Of a stretch of 49,605 nucleotides of DNA, positions 29,483 to 37,913 are shown piece after piece. Location of the stretch: the NCBI GenBank assembly GCA_947175295.1, contig CAMWMK010000018.1:1-49605 (forward strand), written 5' to 3'. How positions within the stretch are numbered: position 1 is the first letter of the stretch; every line of letters starts with the position of its first letter. Both the position numbers and the translations under genes were made by a program. This stretch comes from an uncultured Porphyromonadaceae bacterium (GTDB lineage: Bacteria > Bacteroidota > Bacteroidia > Bacteroidales > Muribaculaceae). The notes under the pieces are model-generated. The model had not been told where the DNA came from. It searched no databases and saw nothing but the letters and a program-made list of their open reading frames with translations.

Positions 29483-30502
29483 ATGGAAATAGATTGGAAA
29501 AACCTTCCGTTCGGATATGTTCCGACCAACTATAACGTACGCTGCACTTTCAGCGACGGCAAGTGGGGCCCTATCGAGGTCTCCGATTCCGAATATATTC
29601 CGATGCATATGGCTGCCGCATGTCTTCACTATGGCCAGGAGTCGTTTGAGGGCCTGAAGGCCTTCCGCGGCGCCGACGGCAAGATACGCGTCTTCCGCAT
29701 GGATGAGAACGCCAAGCGTTTCATCCGTTCGGCCGAAGGCATCATGATGGAGCCCCTTCCGGAAGAGATCTTCTGCGAGATGGTGCGCAAGGTGGTGGCC
29801 CTCAACGCTGAGTTCGTGCCTCCCTACGGCACCGGCGCCAGCCTCTACATCCGTCCGCTTGAGATCGGCATATCCCCGCAGGTAGGCGTCAAGCCTTCGA
29901 AGGATTACATGGTGGTGATGTTCGTCACTCCGGTAGGTCCGTATTTCAAGACCGGATTCAGTCCTACGAAGGTATGCCTGAGCCGCAACTACGACCGTGT
30001 GGCTCCGCTCGGCACCGGCGCCTATAAGATAGGCGGCAACTATGCCGCATCACTGAAGGCCGGCGAACTGGCCCACGACATGGGCTATTCCGTGATGCTG
30101 TATCTCGACCCGAAAGAGAAGAAGTATCTTGACGAGTGCGGCGCGGCCAACTTCTTCGGCATACGCGGCAACAGCTACATCACTCCGGCTTCCGACTCCA
30201 TACTTCCTTCCATCACCAACAAGAGCATCTGCCAGCTTGCCGAAGACCTCGGCATGACTGTTGAGCGCCGCCATGTCCCGGTAGAGGAACTCGAGACATT
30301 CGATGAGGTAGGCGCATGCGGCACTGCGGCGGTTATTTCTCCCGTAGGAGTGATCGACGATATCGACACCGGTAAGAGCTATAAGTTTGGTGACGGCACT
30401 CCCGGCGAGAAGTCGACCATGCTCTACAACAAGCTGCGCGGCATACAGCTCGGTGAGGAACCCGACACCCACGGTTGGGTAGAGGTCATCGAAGAAAAAT
30501 AA
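29483..30502 (+). CDS. ilvE: Branched-chain amino acid aminotransferase
   Basis: This 339-residue fold-type IV PLP enzyme interconverts Val, Leu and Ile with their 2-oxo acids, using glutamate/2-oxoglutarate. The PLP lysine is Lys182 in APLGTGAYKIGGNYAAS. Other family segments are HYGQESFEGLKAF (about 50-61), SLYIRPLEIGISPQVGVKP, LDECGAANFFGI (about 213-224) and EVGACGTAAVISPV (about 285-298). The length is normal for the group II type. A gap of 42 bases separates it from the upstream small gene, so it may be read from the same transcript; no separate promoter is evident. The next gene starts 24 bases after its stop. Confidence 0.97.
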   Translation: MEIDWKNLPFGYVPTNYNVRCTFSDGKWGPIEVSDSEYIPMHMAAACLHYGQESFEGLKAFRGADGKIRVFRMDENAKRFIRSAEGIMMEPLPEEIFCEMVRKVVALNAEFVPPYGTGASLYIRPLEIGISPQVGVKPSKDYMVVMFVTPVGPYFKTGFSPTKVCLSRNYDRVAPLGTGAYKIGGNYAASLKAGELAHDMGYSVMLYLDPKEKKYLDECGAANFFGIRGNSYITPASDSILPSITNKSICQLAEDLGMTVERRHVPVEELETFDEVGACGTAAVISPVGVIDDIDTGKSYKFGDGTPGEKSTMLYNKLRGIQLGEEPDTHGWVEVIEEK

Positions 30503-30508
30503 ATTGTG

Positions 30509-30541
30509 AATTATGCATTATGCATTATGAATTATGCATTA
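30509..30541. repeat. ATTATGCATT simple repeat at the ilvE/HD gene junction
   Basis: The sequence is built from ATTATGCATT and ATTATGAATT units. It matches the repeat at 49491-49522 almost exactly, and a related one lies at 23221-23245. The start codon and first residues of the HD gene lie inside it. Confidence 0.75.
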
Positions 30542-31084
30542 ATATATAACAAGTACTACGAGGAGGGCAGTGCCCTCCTCGAGTTGCTTCAGACCCACTC
30601 GGAGATGGTGGCCCGCAAGGCGCTTGCCGTGGCGGAAGCCGCCGGGCTCGACGTTGACCGTGAATTTGTCTATGAAGCCGCCATGCTCCACGACATCGGT
30701 ATCTTCCGCTGCGACGCCCCGGGCATATACTGCCACGGCACTGAGCCCTATATCCGCCATGGAGTGATAGGGGCGGCCCTGATGCGTCAGGAGGGGCTGG
30801 AGGCATATGCGCGCGTATGCGAGCGCCATACAGGTTCCGGACTTACGGCGAAAGAAATAGCGGAAGCGGGGATGCCGCTTCCGCATAAGGATTTTCTTCC
30901 GGAGACATTGGAGGAGAAACTGATCTGCTATGCCGACAAGTTTTTCAGCAAGTCGGGTGATCCGAGAGAGGAGAAACCGCTGGAAAGGGTCAGGAGGTCG
31001 ATGGCTAAGTTCGGTCCCGGCTCCCTTGCGCGCTTCGAAGCCCTCCACGCCCTCTTCTCCACCCCCTCAAAACGCCCAACGTAA
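30527..31084 (+). CDS. HD-domain phosphohydrolase-like protein
   Basis: From the ATG at 30527 the product is 185 residues. Family motifs are THSEMVARKALAVAEAAG (metal His), AAMLHDIGIFR (the HD pair, about 62-72), and RHGVIGAALMRQEG with CERHTGSGL (further metal His residues). Such proteins are metal-dependent phosphohydrolases, often acting on nucleotides; the substrate is unknown. The N-terminal residues (MNYALIYNKYY) are encoded by the dispersed simple repeat, so the true start is uncertain, and an in-frame GTG at 30506 would add seven more repeat-derived residues. It converges on nth with a gap of only 4 bases. Confidence 0.85.
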   Translation: MNYALIYNKYYEEGSALLELLQTHSEMVARKALAVAEAAGLDVDREFVYEAAMLHDIGIFRCDAPGIYCHGTEPYIRHGVIGAALMRQEGLEAYARVCERHTGSGLTAKEIAEAGMPLPHKDFLPETLEEKLICYADKFFSKSGDPREEKPLERVRRSMAKFGPGSLARFEALHALFSTPSKRPT

Positions 31085-31088
31085 AACG

Positions 31089-31721
31089 TCAAACGCCACG
31101 CTTCGCACACCAGTCGGCGATCATGCATTCGCCGCATTTCGGATTGCGGGCCGTGCAGACGTAGCGTCCATGGAGTATCAGCCAGTGGTGGGCGTTTGAG
31201 AGCTTGTCTTCCGGTATGTTCTTCACAAGTTCCTTTTCCGTAGCGAGGGGAGTAGGGGAGTCTTTTGTGAAACCGATGCGGTTGCATACGCGGAACACGT
31301 GGGTATCCACCGGCATCGCCGCCTGCCCCCATACTACGTTGAGCATCACGTTGGCTGTCTTGCGCCCCACGCCCGGCAGCTTCATCAGGTTGTCGATGTC
31401 GGAAGGCATGTCCGAGTTGAATTCCTCCACAAGCATACGCGCCGCCTTGAGAAGGTGGCGCGTCTTGTTGTTGGGGAATGTCACGCTTTTGATGAAGGGA
31501 AAGACTTCTTCCTCCGTGGCAGCCGCGAGAGAGGCCGGATCGGGGTAAGCCTCGAAAAGGGCCGGAGTGACCATATTGACCCGTTTATCGGTGCATTGCG
31601 CCGATAGGATCACGGCCAGAAGCAGATGGAAGGGAGTGTCGTAGTGCAGCTCCGTCTTCGGCTCCGGCATTATCTCCTCAAAGATCGAGATGATCCGTTC
31701 ATACCGTTCCTTCTTCCTCAT
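31089..31721 (-). CDS. nth: Endonuclease III
   Basis: This 210-residue DNA glycosylase/AP lyase removes oxidised pyrimidines in base-excision repair. The helix-hairpin-helix is LPGVGRKTANVML with catalytic Lys (about 120), and the catalytic Asp is in MPVDTHVFRV (about 138). The C-terminal [4Fe-4S] motif is Cys-x6-Cys-x2-Cys-x5-Cys in VCTARNPKCGECMIADWC. The length is standard. It ends 4 bases from the HD gene (convergent). Upstream, 31722-31773 is low-complexity sequence (AATTCTC repeats) that separates it from the pheS stop on the same strand. Confidence 0.97.
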   Translation of the reverse strand: MRKKERYERIISIFEEIMPEPKTELHYDTPFHLLLAVILSAQCTDKRVNMVTPALFEAYPDPASLAAATEEEVFPFIKSVTFPNNKTRHLLKAARMLVEEFNSDMPSDIDNLMKLPGVGRKTANVMLNVVWGQAAMPVDTHVFRVCNRIGFTKDSPTPLATEKELVKNIPEDKLSNAHHWLILHGRYVCTARNPKCGECMIADWCAKRGV

Positions 31722-31773
31722 CAGAATTAAAATTTAATTCAAAATTCTCAATTCTCAATTCTCAATTAAAGAT

Positions 31774-32802
31774 TCAGTGGGCAGCCACGAACTCATCAAG
31801 GAAACGCACATCGTTCTCGCTGAAGAGTCGGAGGTCCTTGACGAGGTATTTCAGGTTGGCGATACGCTCCACTCCCATGCCGAATGCATAGCCGGAGTAG
31901 ATCTCGGGATCGATGCCGCAGGCCTTGAGCACGTTGGGGTCTACCATGCCGCAGCCGAGGATCTCCACCCAACCGGTGCCTTTGCACATTGCGCATCCCT
32001 TGCCGCCGCATATGCCGCAGCTGATGTCCATTTCTGCGCTGGGTTCTGTGAAGGGGAAATAGCTCGGACGGAGGCGTATGCGTGTTTCGGGGCCGAACAT
32101 CTGCTGAGCGAATTCCAGAAGCACCTGCTTGAGGTCGGCGAAGCTTACATTCTTATCGATGTAGAGGCCCTCCACCTGATGGAAGAAGCAGTGTGCGCGC
32201 GCTGAGATGGCTTCGTTGCGGTATACTCGGCCGGGGCATACGATGCGGATCGGGGGCTGTGTATGCTCCATGGTGCGGGTCTGCACGCTGGAGGTGTGGG
32301 TGCGGAGCAGGATGTCGTCCTTTCCGTCGCGCTGGATGAAGAAGGTGTCCTGCATGTCGCGTGCCGGATGGTCGGCGGGGAAGTTCAGCGAGCTGAATAC
32401 GTGCCAGTCGTCTTCTATCTCCGGACCTTCGGCGATTGTGAATCCCATATTGCCGAAGATGTTGATGATCTCGTTTTTCACGAGCGAGAGCGGGTGGCGA
32501 GTGCCGAGGGGGAGGGGAGTGGCCGTACGGGTAAGGTCGATGTTGGCCTTCTCCTTGTCGGCGTTGTCGGCGAGAGCCTCCTTGAGGGCCGCGAGTTTTT
32601 CGGTCGCGGCGGTCTTGAGTTCGTTGAGTTTCTGGCCCAGTTCGCGCTTCTGCTCTGCGGGTACGGTACGGAAATCGTTCATCAGCGCGGAGATGGCGCC
32701 TTTCTTACTGAGGTATTTGATGCGGAGCTGCTCCACGGCTTCGGCCGTAGAGGCCTCAAGCGCGGAGATTTCTGCCTTAAGCTGTTCTATTTTGGAAATC
32801 AT
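31774..32802 (-). CDS. pheS: Phenylalanyl-tRNA synthetase alpha subunit
   Basis: With the ATG at 32802 (MISKIEQLKAEISALEAS) the product is 342 residues, the standard size; 19 residues encoded further upstream lie across the promoter and are rejected. The N-terminal coiled coil (about 1-85) binds tRNA. The class II catalytic domain follows: HTSSVQTRTME (about 190-200), GRVYRNEAISARAHCFFHQV (motif 2), a Cys-rich insertion CGICGGKGCAMCKGTGW (about 277-293) typical of many bacterial PheS, and motif 3 GYAFGMGVERIANLKY. PheS pairs with PheT, which is not in this window. The gene has its own consensus promoter. Confidence 0.97.
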   Translation of the reverse strand: MISKIEQLKAEISALEASTAEAVEQLRIKYLSKKGAISALMNDFRTVPAEQKRELGQKLNELKTAATEKLAALKEALADNADKEKANIDLTRTATPLPLGTRHPLSLVKNEIINIFGNMGFTIAEGPEIEDDWHVFSSLNFPADHPARDMQDTFFIQRDGKDDILLRTHTSSVQTRTMEHTQPPIRIVCPGRVYRNEAISARAHCFFHQVEGLYIDKNVSFADLKQVLLEFAQQMFGPETRIRLRPSYFPFTEPSAEMDISCGICGGKGCAMCKGTGWVEILGCGMVDPNVLKACGIDPEIYSGYAFGMGVERIANLKYLVKDLRLFSENDVRFLDEFVAAH

Positions 32803-32836
32803 GACGTATGTGATGATATGTTGTTGTTTCAAACCG

Positions 32837-32867
32837 CAAAGATACAAAAAAATCTTCACATATCAAA
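32837..32867 (-). promoter_or_regulatory. Consensus promoter of pheS
   Basis: On the minus strand TTTG (32864-32867) is followed after 19 bases by TATCTTTG (32837-32844), a perfect consensus match. The leader of about 28 bases is too short for a T-box-like or attenuator control element. Confidence 0.85.
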
Positions 32868-32965
32868 ATCGAAAAAAAAGACCTATGCTAATTAAATGGA
32901 GCGTGATGCGAAGACATACCGGCGCATCCCCCGCAGCGCAGCCGGTTTGTCTCCGGGTGAAAAAA

Positions 32966-34558
32966 TCAGAAGCAGGCGGGTGAGAAGATACCTGCGCGCG
33001 GATGGTCGGGAGGCAGGTTGGGCGTGAGCTCGGGGTTACGCTCGGGCTGCCACGTACGGATATGGATCAAGGGTTTGTCGGGATCGTTGAAGTCGATGAA
33101 GAGGAAGAGATAGCCCTGGTCGCCGTAAGTCTTCGATACGTAGTCCTGCTTCAGCTGCATGGCATACGTCTCTCCTCCTACTCCGGAACGCTCCACGTCC
33201 GTTTCCGTAAACCGTAGGTTGATATACTCCTGGCTTTTGAAGCAGCGGCGCAGCTGCTCGAGATATTCTCTTTTCGACTTCTGCGCGTATGCCACATGCT
33301 TCGTCTGCGCGAGCCTCATACCGTCGGCTCCGGGCACTTTCCTGAGTTTCTCTGTGACGTGGCCGATGATGATCACGGCGTCATCGTCAAAGATGCTCTC
33401 GATATAGTCGCTGAGTCCCAGGGCGAAGGCCGTACGGTAGTTTTCAAGGAAATTCACCAGCACCATCTTCTTGTCGTCGGTCCAGGCGGCTCCCTGCTTA
33501 GAGAAGATGTCCTTGCGCGCTATGCTTCCGAGACTGAAACCGATGCTGTTGAGCTTCTGGTCTTTGGTGAATGTGAATGTGACGTCTTCCGTAAACTGGC
33601 GACCGTTGCTGAACGTAAACGACATCGGCACCGAACGGCACATCACCTCGTCGCGGAAGGGATAGAACGCATACGTGTCGCGGGTGGCCTTGCCCAGAAT
33701 GCGCACCTTGCCGTAGTTCATGAGGCGCTGGAAGATCGTCCAACCCTGCGGAGTGCATATCTCCTTCACCTCATTGTATTTCCGGTTGTTGATGGCCCAG
33801 ATTATCTTCTCCATCAGTCCGGCATAAGGGGAGTATTCGGCAGGGGCTGACTTGGCTATTCCTTCGTCGGCACCGGCTGAGGCCATTGCAAGAAACGCCT
33901 TGGCTTCGCGTTTGTCGGCCTTCAGCGCTTTCTTCGAGTCGTTTACGGTAAATTCATTGGCTACGAGTCCCTCCCCCTTGAATGCGTCGAGGAGCGGCTG
34001 CAGTTCGGGGTCGGCATGGTTTTCGTCCTTGAATAGATATTCCACATATAGTTTGAGCGGCTGCATCGGCACGTCGGGCGCGAGCTGCAGGAGCGCCATT
34101 CCGTCGCGTGCCGTGACGAGGGGAGATTCGCCCGATGGAGTGGCATATTTGAAGGAGCATGTAGTGGCGGGGCGGCCGTCATACCTGACGGTGAGTTCCA
34201 CGAGCTTCACGCCGCTTTCCGGATCCTCCTCGTCGTTTCTTACGGAGGCCACACCGAAACTCACCTTGCCTATGATGTCTTGCATCGTCTGTGGAATCCA
34301 GGTGGAGAGCTGTCGCTCTTCGCCGCCTACCTTTGCAGTCTCCTCGGAAGGGGAAGGTAGGCTTTGAAGCATGACGTAGGCCCTGTAGAGATGGCGCAGG
34401 GCATCGTCTACTTTTCCGTTGTCGCGTTCGGCGACGCCCGCCCTTGCGAGGTCGCCGACAACTCGGCGTTGCCGTTCAAGCATCTCGGATGTATCCTCCG
34501 CAAAGACGCAGGAGACTCCGAGAAAGATGATGGTTAGGATTAAAACAAATTTCTTCAT
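32966..34558 (-). CDS. Exported protein of unknown function, 530 residues
   Basis: From the ATG at 34558 the protein starts MKKFVLILTIIFLGVSCVFA. The signal could be read by signal peptidase I (VFA) or as a weak lipobox (GVSC). Residues about 25-60 form a helical, TPR-like segment (ERDNGKVDDALRHLYRAYVM). The middle is a beta-rich domain (about 100-190). The second half (about 260-520) contains RTAFALGLSDYIESIFDDDAVIIIGHV and VSKTYGDQGYLFLFIDFND, resembling NTF2-like SnoaL folds. I do not recognise a named family. It is the last gene of a run with the BACON lipoprotein and PEGA protein upstream on the same strand. Confidence 0.75.
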   Translation of the reverse strand: MKKFVLILTIIFLGVSCVFAEDTSEMLERQRRVVGDLARAGVAERDNGKVDDALRHLYRAYVMLQSLPSPSEETAKVGGEERQLSTWIPQTMQDIIGKVSFGVASVRNDEEDPESGVKLVELTVRYDGRPATTCSFKYATPSGESPLVTARDGMALLQLAPDVPMQPLKLYVEYLFKDENHADPELQPLLDAFKGEGLVANEFTVNDSKKALKADKREAKAFLAMASAGADEGIAKSAPAEYSPYAGLMEKIIWAINNRKYNEVKEICTPQGWTIFQRLMNYGKVRILGKATRDTYAFYPFRDEVMCRSVPMSFTFSNGRQFTEDVTFTFTKDQKLNSIGFSLGSIARKDIFSKQGAAWTDDKKMVLVNFLENYRTAFALGLSDYIESIFDDDAVIIIGHVTEKLRKVPGADGMRLAQTKHVAYAQKSKREYLEQLRRCFKSQEYINLRFTETDVERSGVGGETYAMQLKQDYVSKTYGDQGYLFLFIDFNDPDKPLIHIRTWQPERNPELTPNLPPDHPRAGIFSPACF

Positions 34559-34636
34559 TAGCGTCATTATCGTAAATATGGACTTGAGAATCAGGATTGA
34601 AGACTCAAATCCCGATTCTCAAATCCAGAATCAAAA

Positions 34637-36343
34637 TTATCTCGAAGGAGTCGGGTTGTCGCTGCTTCCGGGGTATCGTCCTGCGGTAGTGAAGGGCAGA
34701 GTCACGAAGCCTGTATAGGTCTGTCCGTCTGTGCCTACTACGTAGCCATAGGCCTCATAGCGTGTCACGGGAGAGAGTCCGGTGAGTGTAACCGCCACCG
34801 TTCCGGATCTGCTGTCTGAGATATTCACTGGAACATCCGTCCAACCGGTATCCCCGATTTTTCTCCACCGCAGACCTGCCGCGGTTATCTCCAGGAATGG
34901 TGAATAGTAGTTGAAGGTCACTACAGCCTGAGCCTCAGTGATGCCGTCGCTTACCCATGGAGTGCTGATGGCCGGTCGTTGGCCTCCATACTGCTTCAAC
35001 GGAATTATGATCGGCGATATTCCGGCGTCTTTCGGATCTATGGTGAGTCCGCCTGCAAATTCAGTGACGAGGGGAATCACCTTAATGCTGTCTTCCCTTT
35101 GGGTGTTGGTAATGTTTTTGTCGATGGCGAGGTTTACGCTCACAGCATCATGCGACTGCCTCCCCTCTGCAGGACTGACTGAAATCCAATCCGCAGTATT
35201 TGCCACCCTCCAGTCGAACATGGAATTGACGTTGAAGCTGAAGGAGCCTCCGTCTTCCGATATGATCATCGGGGCATCGTTGAGGCTGACTACGAATGTC
35301 ACATCCACACCGCTCTGCACGATAGCGACCGGAACACTATCGTAGGCATCATTGTCAGATTTGAAATACAGTGTCTCCATACGCTCACGCCCGGTTAGGT
35401 TGGGCTCGGCCGTCATGCTTACAGATACACGTTGGTCGCTTTTGTCAAACTTGGTTTGCGCGCAACTGATCCAGCTGTCTTTGGGAATGCTGACACTCCA
35501 TCCATACATAGGGGAATACACGGTGAATTTCAGATCTTTGTCGCCTGTCGCAGCCACATACCGTGTTGTGTTTGGCGAAACGTCAAACGTATATTCCGAC
35601 TTCTGCTGCGATATCTCCACCGAGAAATTTCCATTTTCGCTCTTGAGTTCGAGGTATGCCTTTCGCACTATGGCCATACCGTTGTTCTGTAGCGCGATAC
35701 TGAAGTGGGCATCGCCCGTTCCGGTGAATGTCTGCGATCCGTCTGCAGCCTGCTCCATTCCGGAGATCGGATTGATGATGATGAAATTGCCTGTCAGTTC
35801 GCTTTCGGCCCTCACCGAGAGGGTCCATGAGGTATTGGCCACGATATCGAACTCCCGTTCCTGGGCGTTTTCCGCCGGGAAAATATCTACCGACGAAGGT
35901 GTGATGAAGACTTGGCTTCCCTCTTGCACTATGTCTATATCGGCGCTTTTTTTATCGTATACATTTCCTTCGGCGTCAATCTGCATTACCGAGATCTTGC
36001 AGTCGCGCTCCTCCGCGCGGTTGTTGAGTATGCTGATTGTGAATTGTCCGTTGCCGCGACCTCTCGTCACGTCTACCGAACACCAGCCACCGCCATCCAC
36101 CTCTACTTTCCAGAGCGTGTTGCTCGTCACAGTCACTGTTATGGTCTTCGAAGCTGCGTTGAGATCGAAATTAATGGCGCTTTCCGTATCAGCGTCGCCG
36201 GTGGTCTTTCCCTCCGCTTCGAGGCTGAGATATCGGTCTTTGGCCGAAGGGGTGAGAGTCTTGTCATTATTGTCGCTGCATGCTGAGGCTGCCAGCATCA
36301 CCAGGAAGGCTGCGACCATGATGTAAAAAGTCCTTATATTCAT
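34637..36343 (-). CDS. BACON-domain surface lipoprotein
   Basis: The 568-residue protein has lipoprotein signal MNIRTFYIMVAAFLVMLAAS and modified Cys22. Four BACON-type beta-sandwich domains follow at about 50-145, 150-255, 260-345 and 350-455, each with the aromatic signature (TLWKVEVDGGGWCSV; TSWTLSVRAES; YGWSVSIPKDSWIS; FDWRVANTADWISVSPAEG). A fibronectin III-like end (about 460-560) contains GLSPVTRYEAYGYVVGTDG. BACON domains occur in Bacteroidetes surface proteins that bind carbohydrate or mucin. It starts 12 bases after the PEGA gene and so is co-transcribed with it. No catalytic domain is visible. Confidence 0.9.
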   Translation of the reverse strand: MNIRTFYIMVAAFLVMLAASACSDNNDKTLTPSAKDRYLSLEAEGKTTGDADTESAINFDLNAASKTITVTVTSNTLWKVEVDGGGWCSVDVTRGRGNGQFTISILNNRAEERDCKISVMQIDAEGNVYDKKSADIDIVQEGSQVFITPSSVDIFPAENAQEREFDIVANTSWTLSVRAESELTGNFIIINPISGMEQAADGSQTFTGTGDAHFSIALQNNGMAIVRKAYLELKSENGNFSVEISQQKSEYTFDVSPNTTRYVAATGDKDLKFTVYSPMYGWSVSIPKDSWISCAQTKFDKSDQRVSVSMTAEPNLTGRERMETLYFKSDNDAYDSVPVAIVQSGVDVTFVVSLNDAPMIISEDGGSFSFNVNSMFDWRVANTADWISVSPAEGRQSHDAVSVNLAIDKNITNTQREDSIKVIPLVTEFAGGLTIDPKDAGISPIIIPLKQYGGQRPAISTPWVSDGITEAQAVVTFNYYSPFLEITAAGLRWRKIGDTGWTDVPVNISDSRSGTVAVTLTGLSPVTRYEAYGYVVGTDGQTYTGFVTLPFTTAGRYPGSSDNPTPSR

Positions 36344-36355
36344 CTTTTTTTGATT

Positions 36356-37885
36356 TTAAAGTGAGACAGAAACGCCGATCGATCCCTTGAATCCCCCTCT
36401 CGTCATGCCGCCTTGCTTGAAGACTTCTACGATGTCGCCTTTCTTGCTGACCGGTATGGCATATTCGGGAGTGATGAAGATGCCTACGTGCTGCACCGGA
36501 TGGTATGAGAAGCGTGCCCCCACCGTTACGCACGGCTGCGTGAAACCGTTGCCCGGATAGCTTTTGTCTTTGGCTGCGAGACGCTGGATCATGAATCCGG
36601 CCTGCGGCGTAAGTCCGAAGCGCTCTGCGAAGCGGAGCTGATAGCCGGCGCGTACGGCCATCTCGTCGAGTCGGTAGTTATAGCTGCCTATCTTGACGTT
36701 GTCGGTGCGGTCATACCAGCTTACCTCCTTGCTGCGGCCCAGGCCGAGGTTGTAGCTGACTTCGAGGTTTACGTTTTCGTAGTATCCGCCGAGGGTGAAC
36801 CCTACCGAGGGTCTTCCGGAGGCGGCGAAGGAGACGGCCGCATAGCCGGTGGTCTTCTTCACATACTGGATCTTTTCAAGGCGTATCGTATCGCGGAAGG
36901 TCTCGCCGCGCTCGATGCGGAATTTCAAGGTCTGGGGATAGTAGCCCTTCTTTGTGAAGTCATACTCATATCGGGCTACGGGGAGCTGCGTCGTGGTTGT
37001 GAGGTTGACGATGGAGTCTCCCTCCATTACAGTGACGCCGTGGGTCGGTTCAGTGACGAGCTCGAGATATCCCAGATGTGCCGACGGGGGAGTGGCGGTC
37101 ACGGTCTTCATCTTCCCTGCCTCCACCGTGAAGGCAGTGGTCTGGTCCTCATGGTCGGGGAGTTTGGCTGTCACTACATAGCTTCCGGCCTTGAGGTGCT
37201 TGCGCAGCGAACCGACGCCTTCGCGGCGGTCCTGAAACCAAAGTTCCGCTCCGTCGGCCACTTCGATGTCTACATCGCCGAATTTCAGGTTTTCGTCTTC
37301 CATCGGAAGGTCAAACCGTATTGCTCCGTCATCGGTCAGTGTCACGATATCCTCGAAAAGCAGCGAACCGAGTTCGGCGCGTACGAGGTGTGAACCGAGT
37401 GGCATGTGCATGTTTACTGGCGATTTTCCTTGAGGTTCGCCGTCTACAGTGATCTGTGCTCCCGGGGTGGAGGCGACTAAGGACACGTTGCGACCCTCTA
37501 CGTTGAGCTCGACGCTATAGGTTTTTCCGGCTTCCGCCTCCATGCCGTCAAACCATATCGTGGTCGGACTGTATTTCGGGTGCGTCACGGTGATTTTCTG
37601 AGTGCGTTCCGGCACGTATAGCCATACTTCTCCGGGACCGGCCTGTCTGCGCCCCACTATCTGGAATAGGCCTGCGTCGAAACCGAGCACATCGTTCAGA
37701 AACGGTGTGTAGATTTTGATCAGGGCAGCTCTTTTTCCGCTGTTTTCGTCTGTCATGGACGTTCCCATAAGGCGGGCTGTCGCTTCGCTGGTCTCCTTGA
37801 AGTCTCGTGATTCGAGCTTCTGCGCCATCGAAGGCGAGGCACACATAATGGCCCCCGCCGCTACGGCAATCTTAAAAAACTTCAT
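36356..37885 (-). CDS. PEGA-domain envelope protein with C-terminal beta-barrel-like region
   Basis: The 509-residue protein has a signal peptide (MKFFKIAVAAGAIMCASPSM). A beta-rich N-terminal region contains VWLYVPERTQKITVTHPKYS. PEGA-type repeats at about 125-330 include LVASTPGAQITVDGEPQGKS and YLELVTEPTHGVTVMEGDS. The C-terminal 170 residues (about 340-509) have alternating aromatic strands (AAVSFAASGRPSVGFTLGGY; RAGYQLRFAERFGLTPQAGF) ending in IGVSVSL, typical of a small outer-membrane barrel. PEGA modules are thought to sit at surface or peptidoglycan-facing positions. It forms a tight unit with the BACON lipoprotein (12 bases) and lies 28 bases after the InlB-repeat protein gene. Confidence 0.85.
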   Translation of the reverse strand: MKFFKIAVAAGAIMCASPSMAQKLESRDFKETSEATARLMGTSMTDENSGKRAALIKIYTPFLNDVLGFDAGLFQIVGRRQAGPGEVWLYVPERTQKITVTHPKYSPTTIWFDGMEAEAGKTYSVELNVEGRNVSLVASTPGAQITVDGEPQGKSPVNMHMPLGSHLVRAELGSLLFEDIVTLTDDGAIRFDLPMEDENLKFGDVDIEVADGAELWFQDRREGVGSLRKHLKAGSYVVTAKLPDHEDQTTAFTVEAGKMKTVTATPPSAHLGYLELVTEPTHGVTVMEGDSIVNLTTTTQLPVARYEYDFTKKGYYPQTLKFRIERGETFRDTIRLEKIQYVKKTTGYAAVSFAASGRPSVGFTLGGYYENVNLEVSYNLGLGRSKEVSWYDRTDNVKIGSYNYRLDEMAVRAGYQLRFAERFGLTPQAGFMIQRLAAKDKSYPGNGFTQPCVTVGARFSYHPVQHVGIFITPEYAIPVSKKGDIVEVFKQGGMTRGGFKGSIGVSVSL

Positions 37886-37913
37886 TTCTATTCAGTATTG
37901 ATGTTTGGGTTAT

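Noticed and set aside
32803..32965. T-box or attenuator before pheS
   Set aside because: The consensus promoter leaves a leader of only about 28 bases, too short for such a control element.
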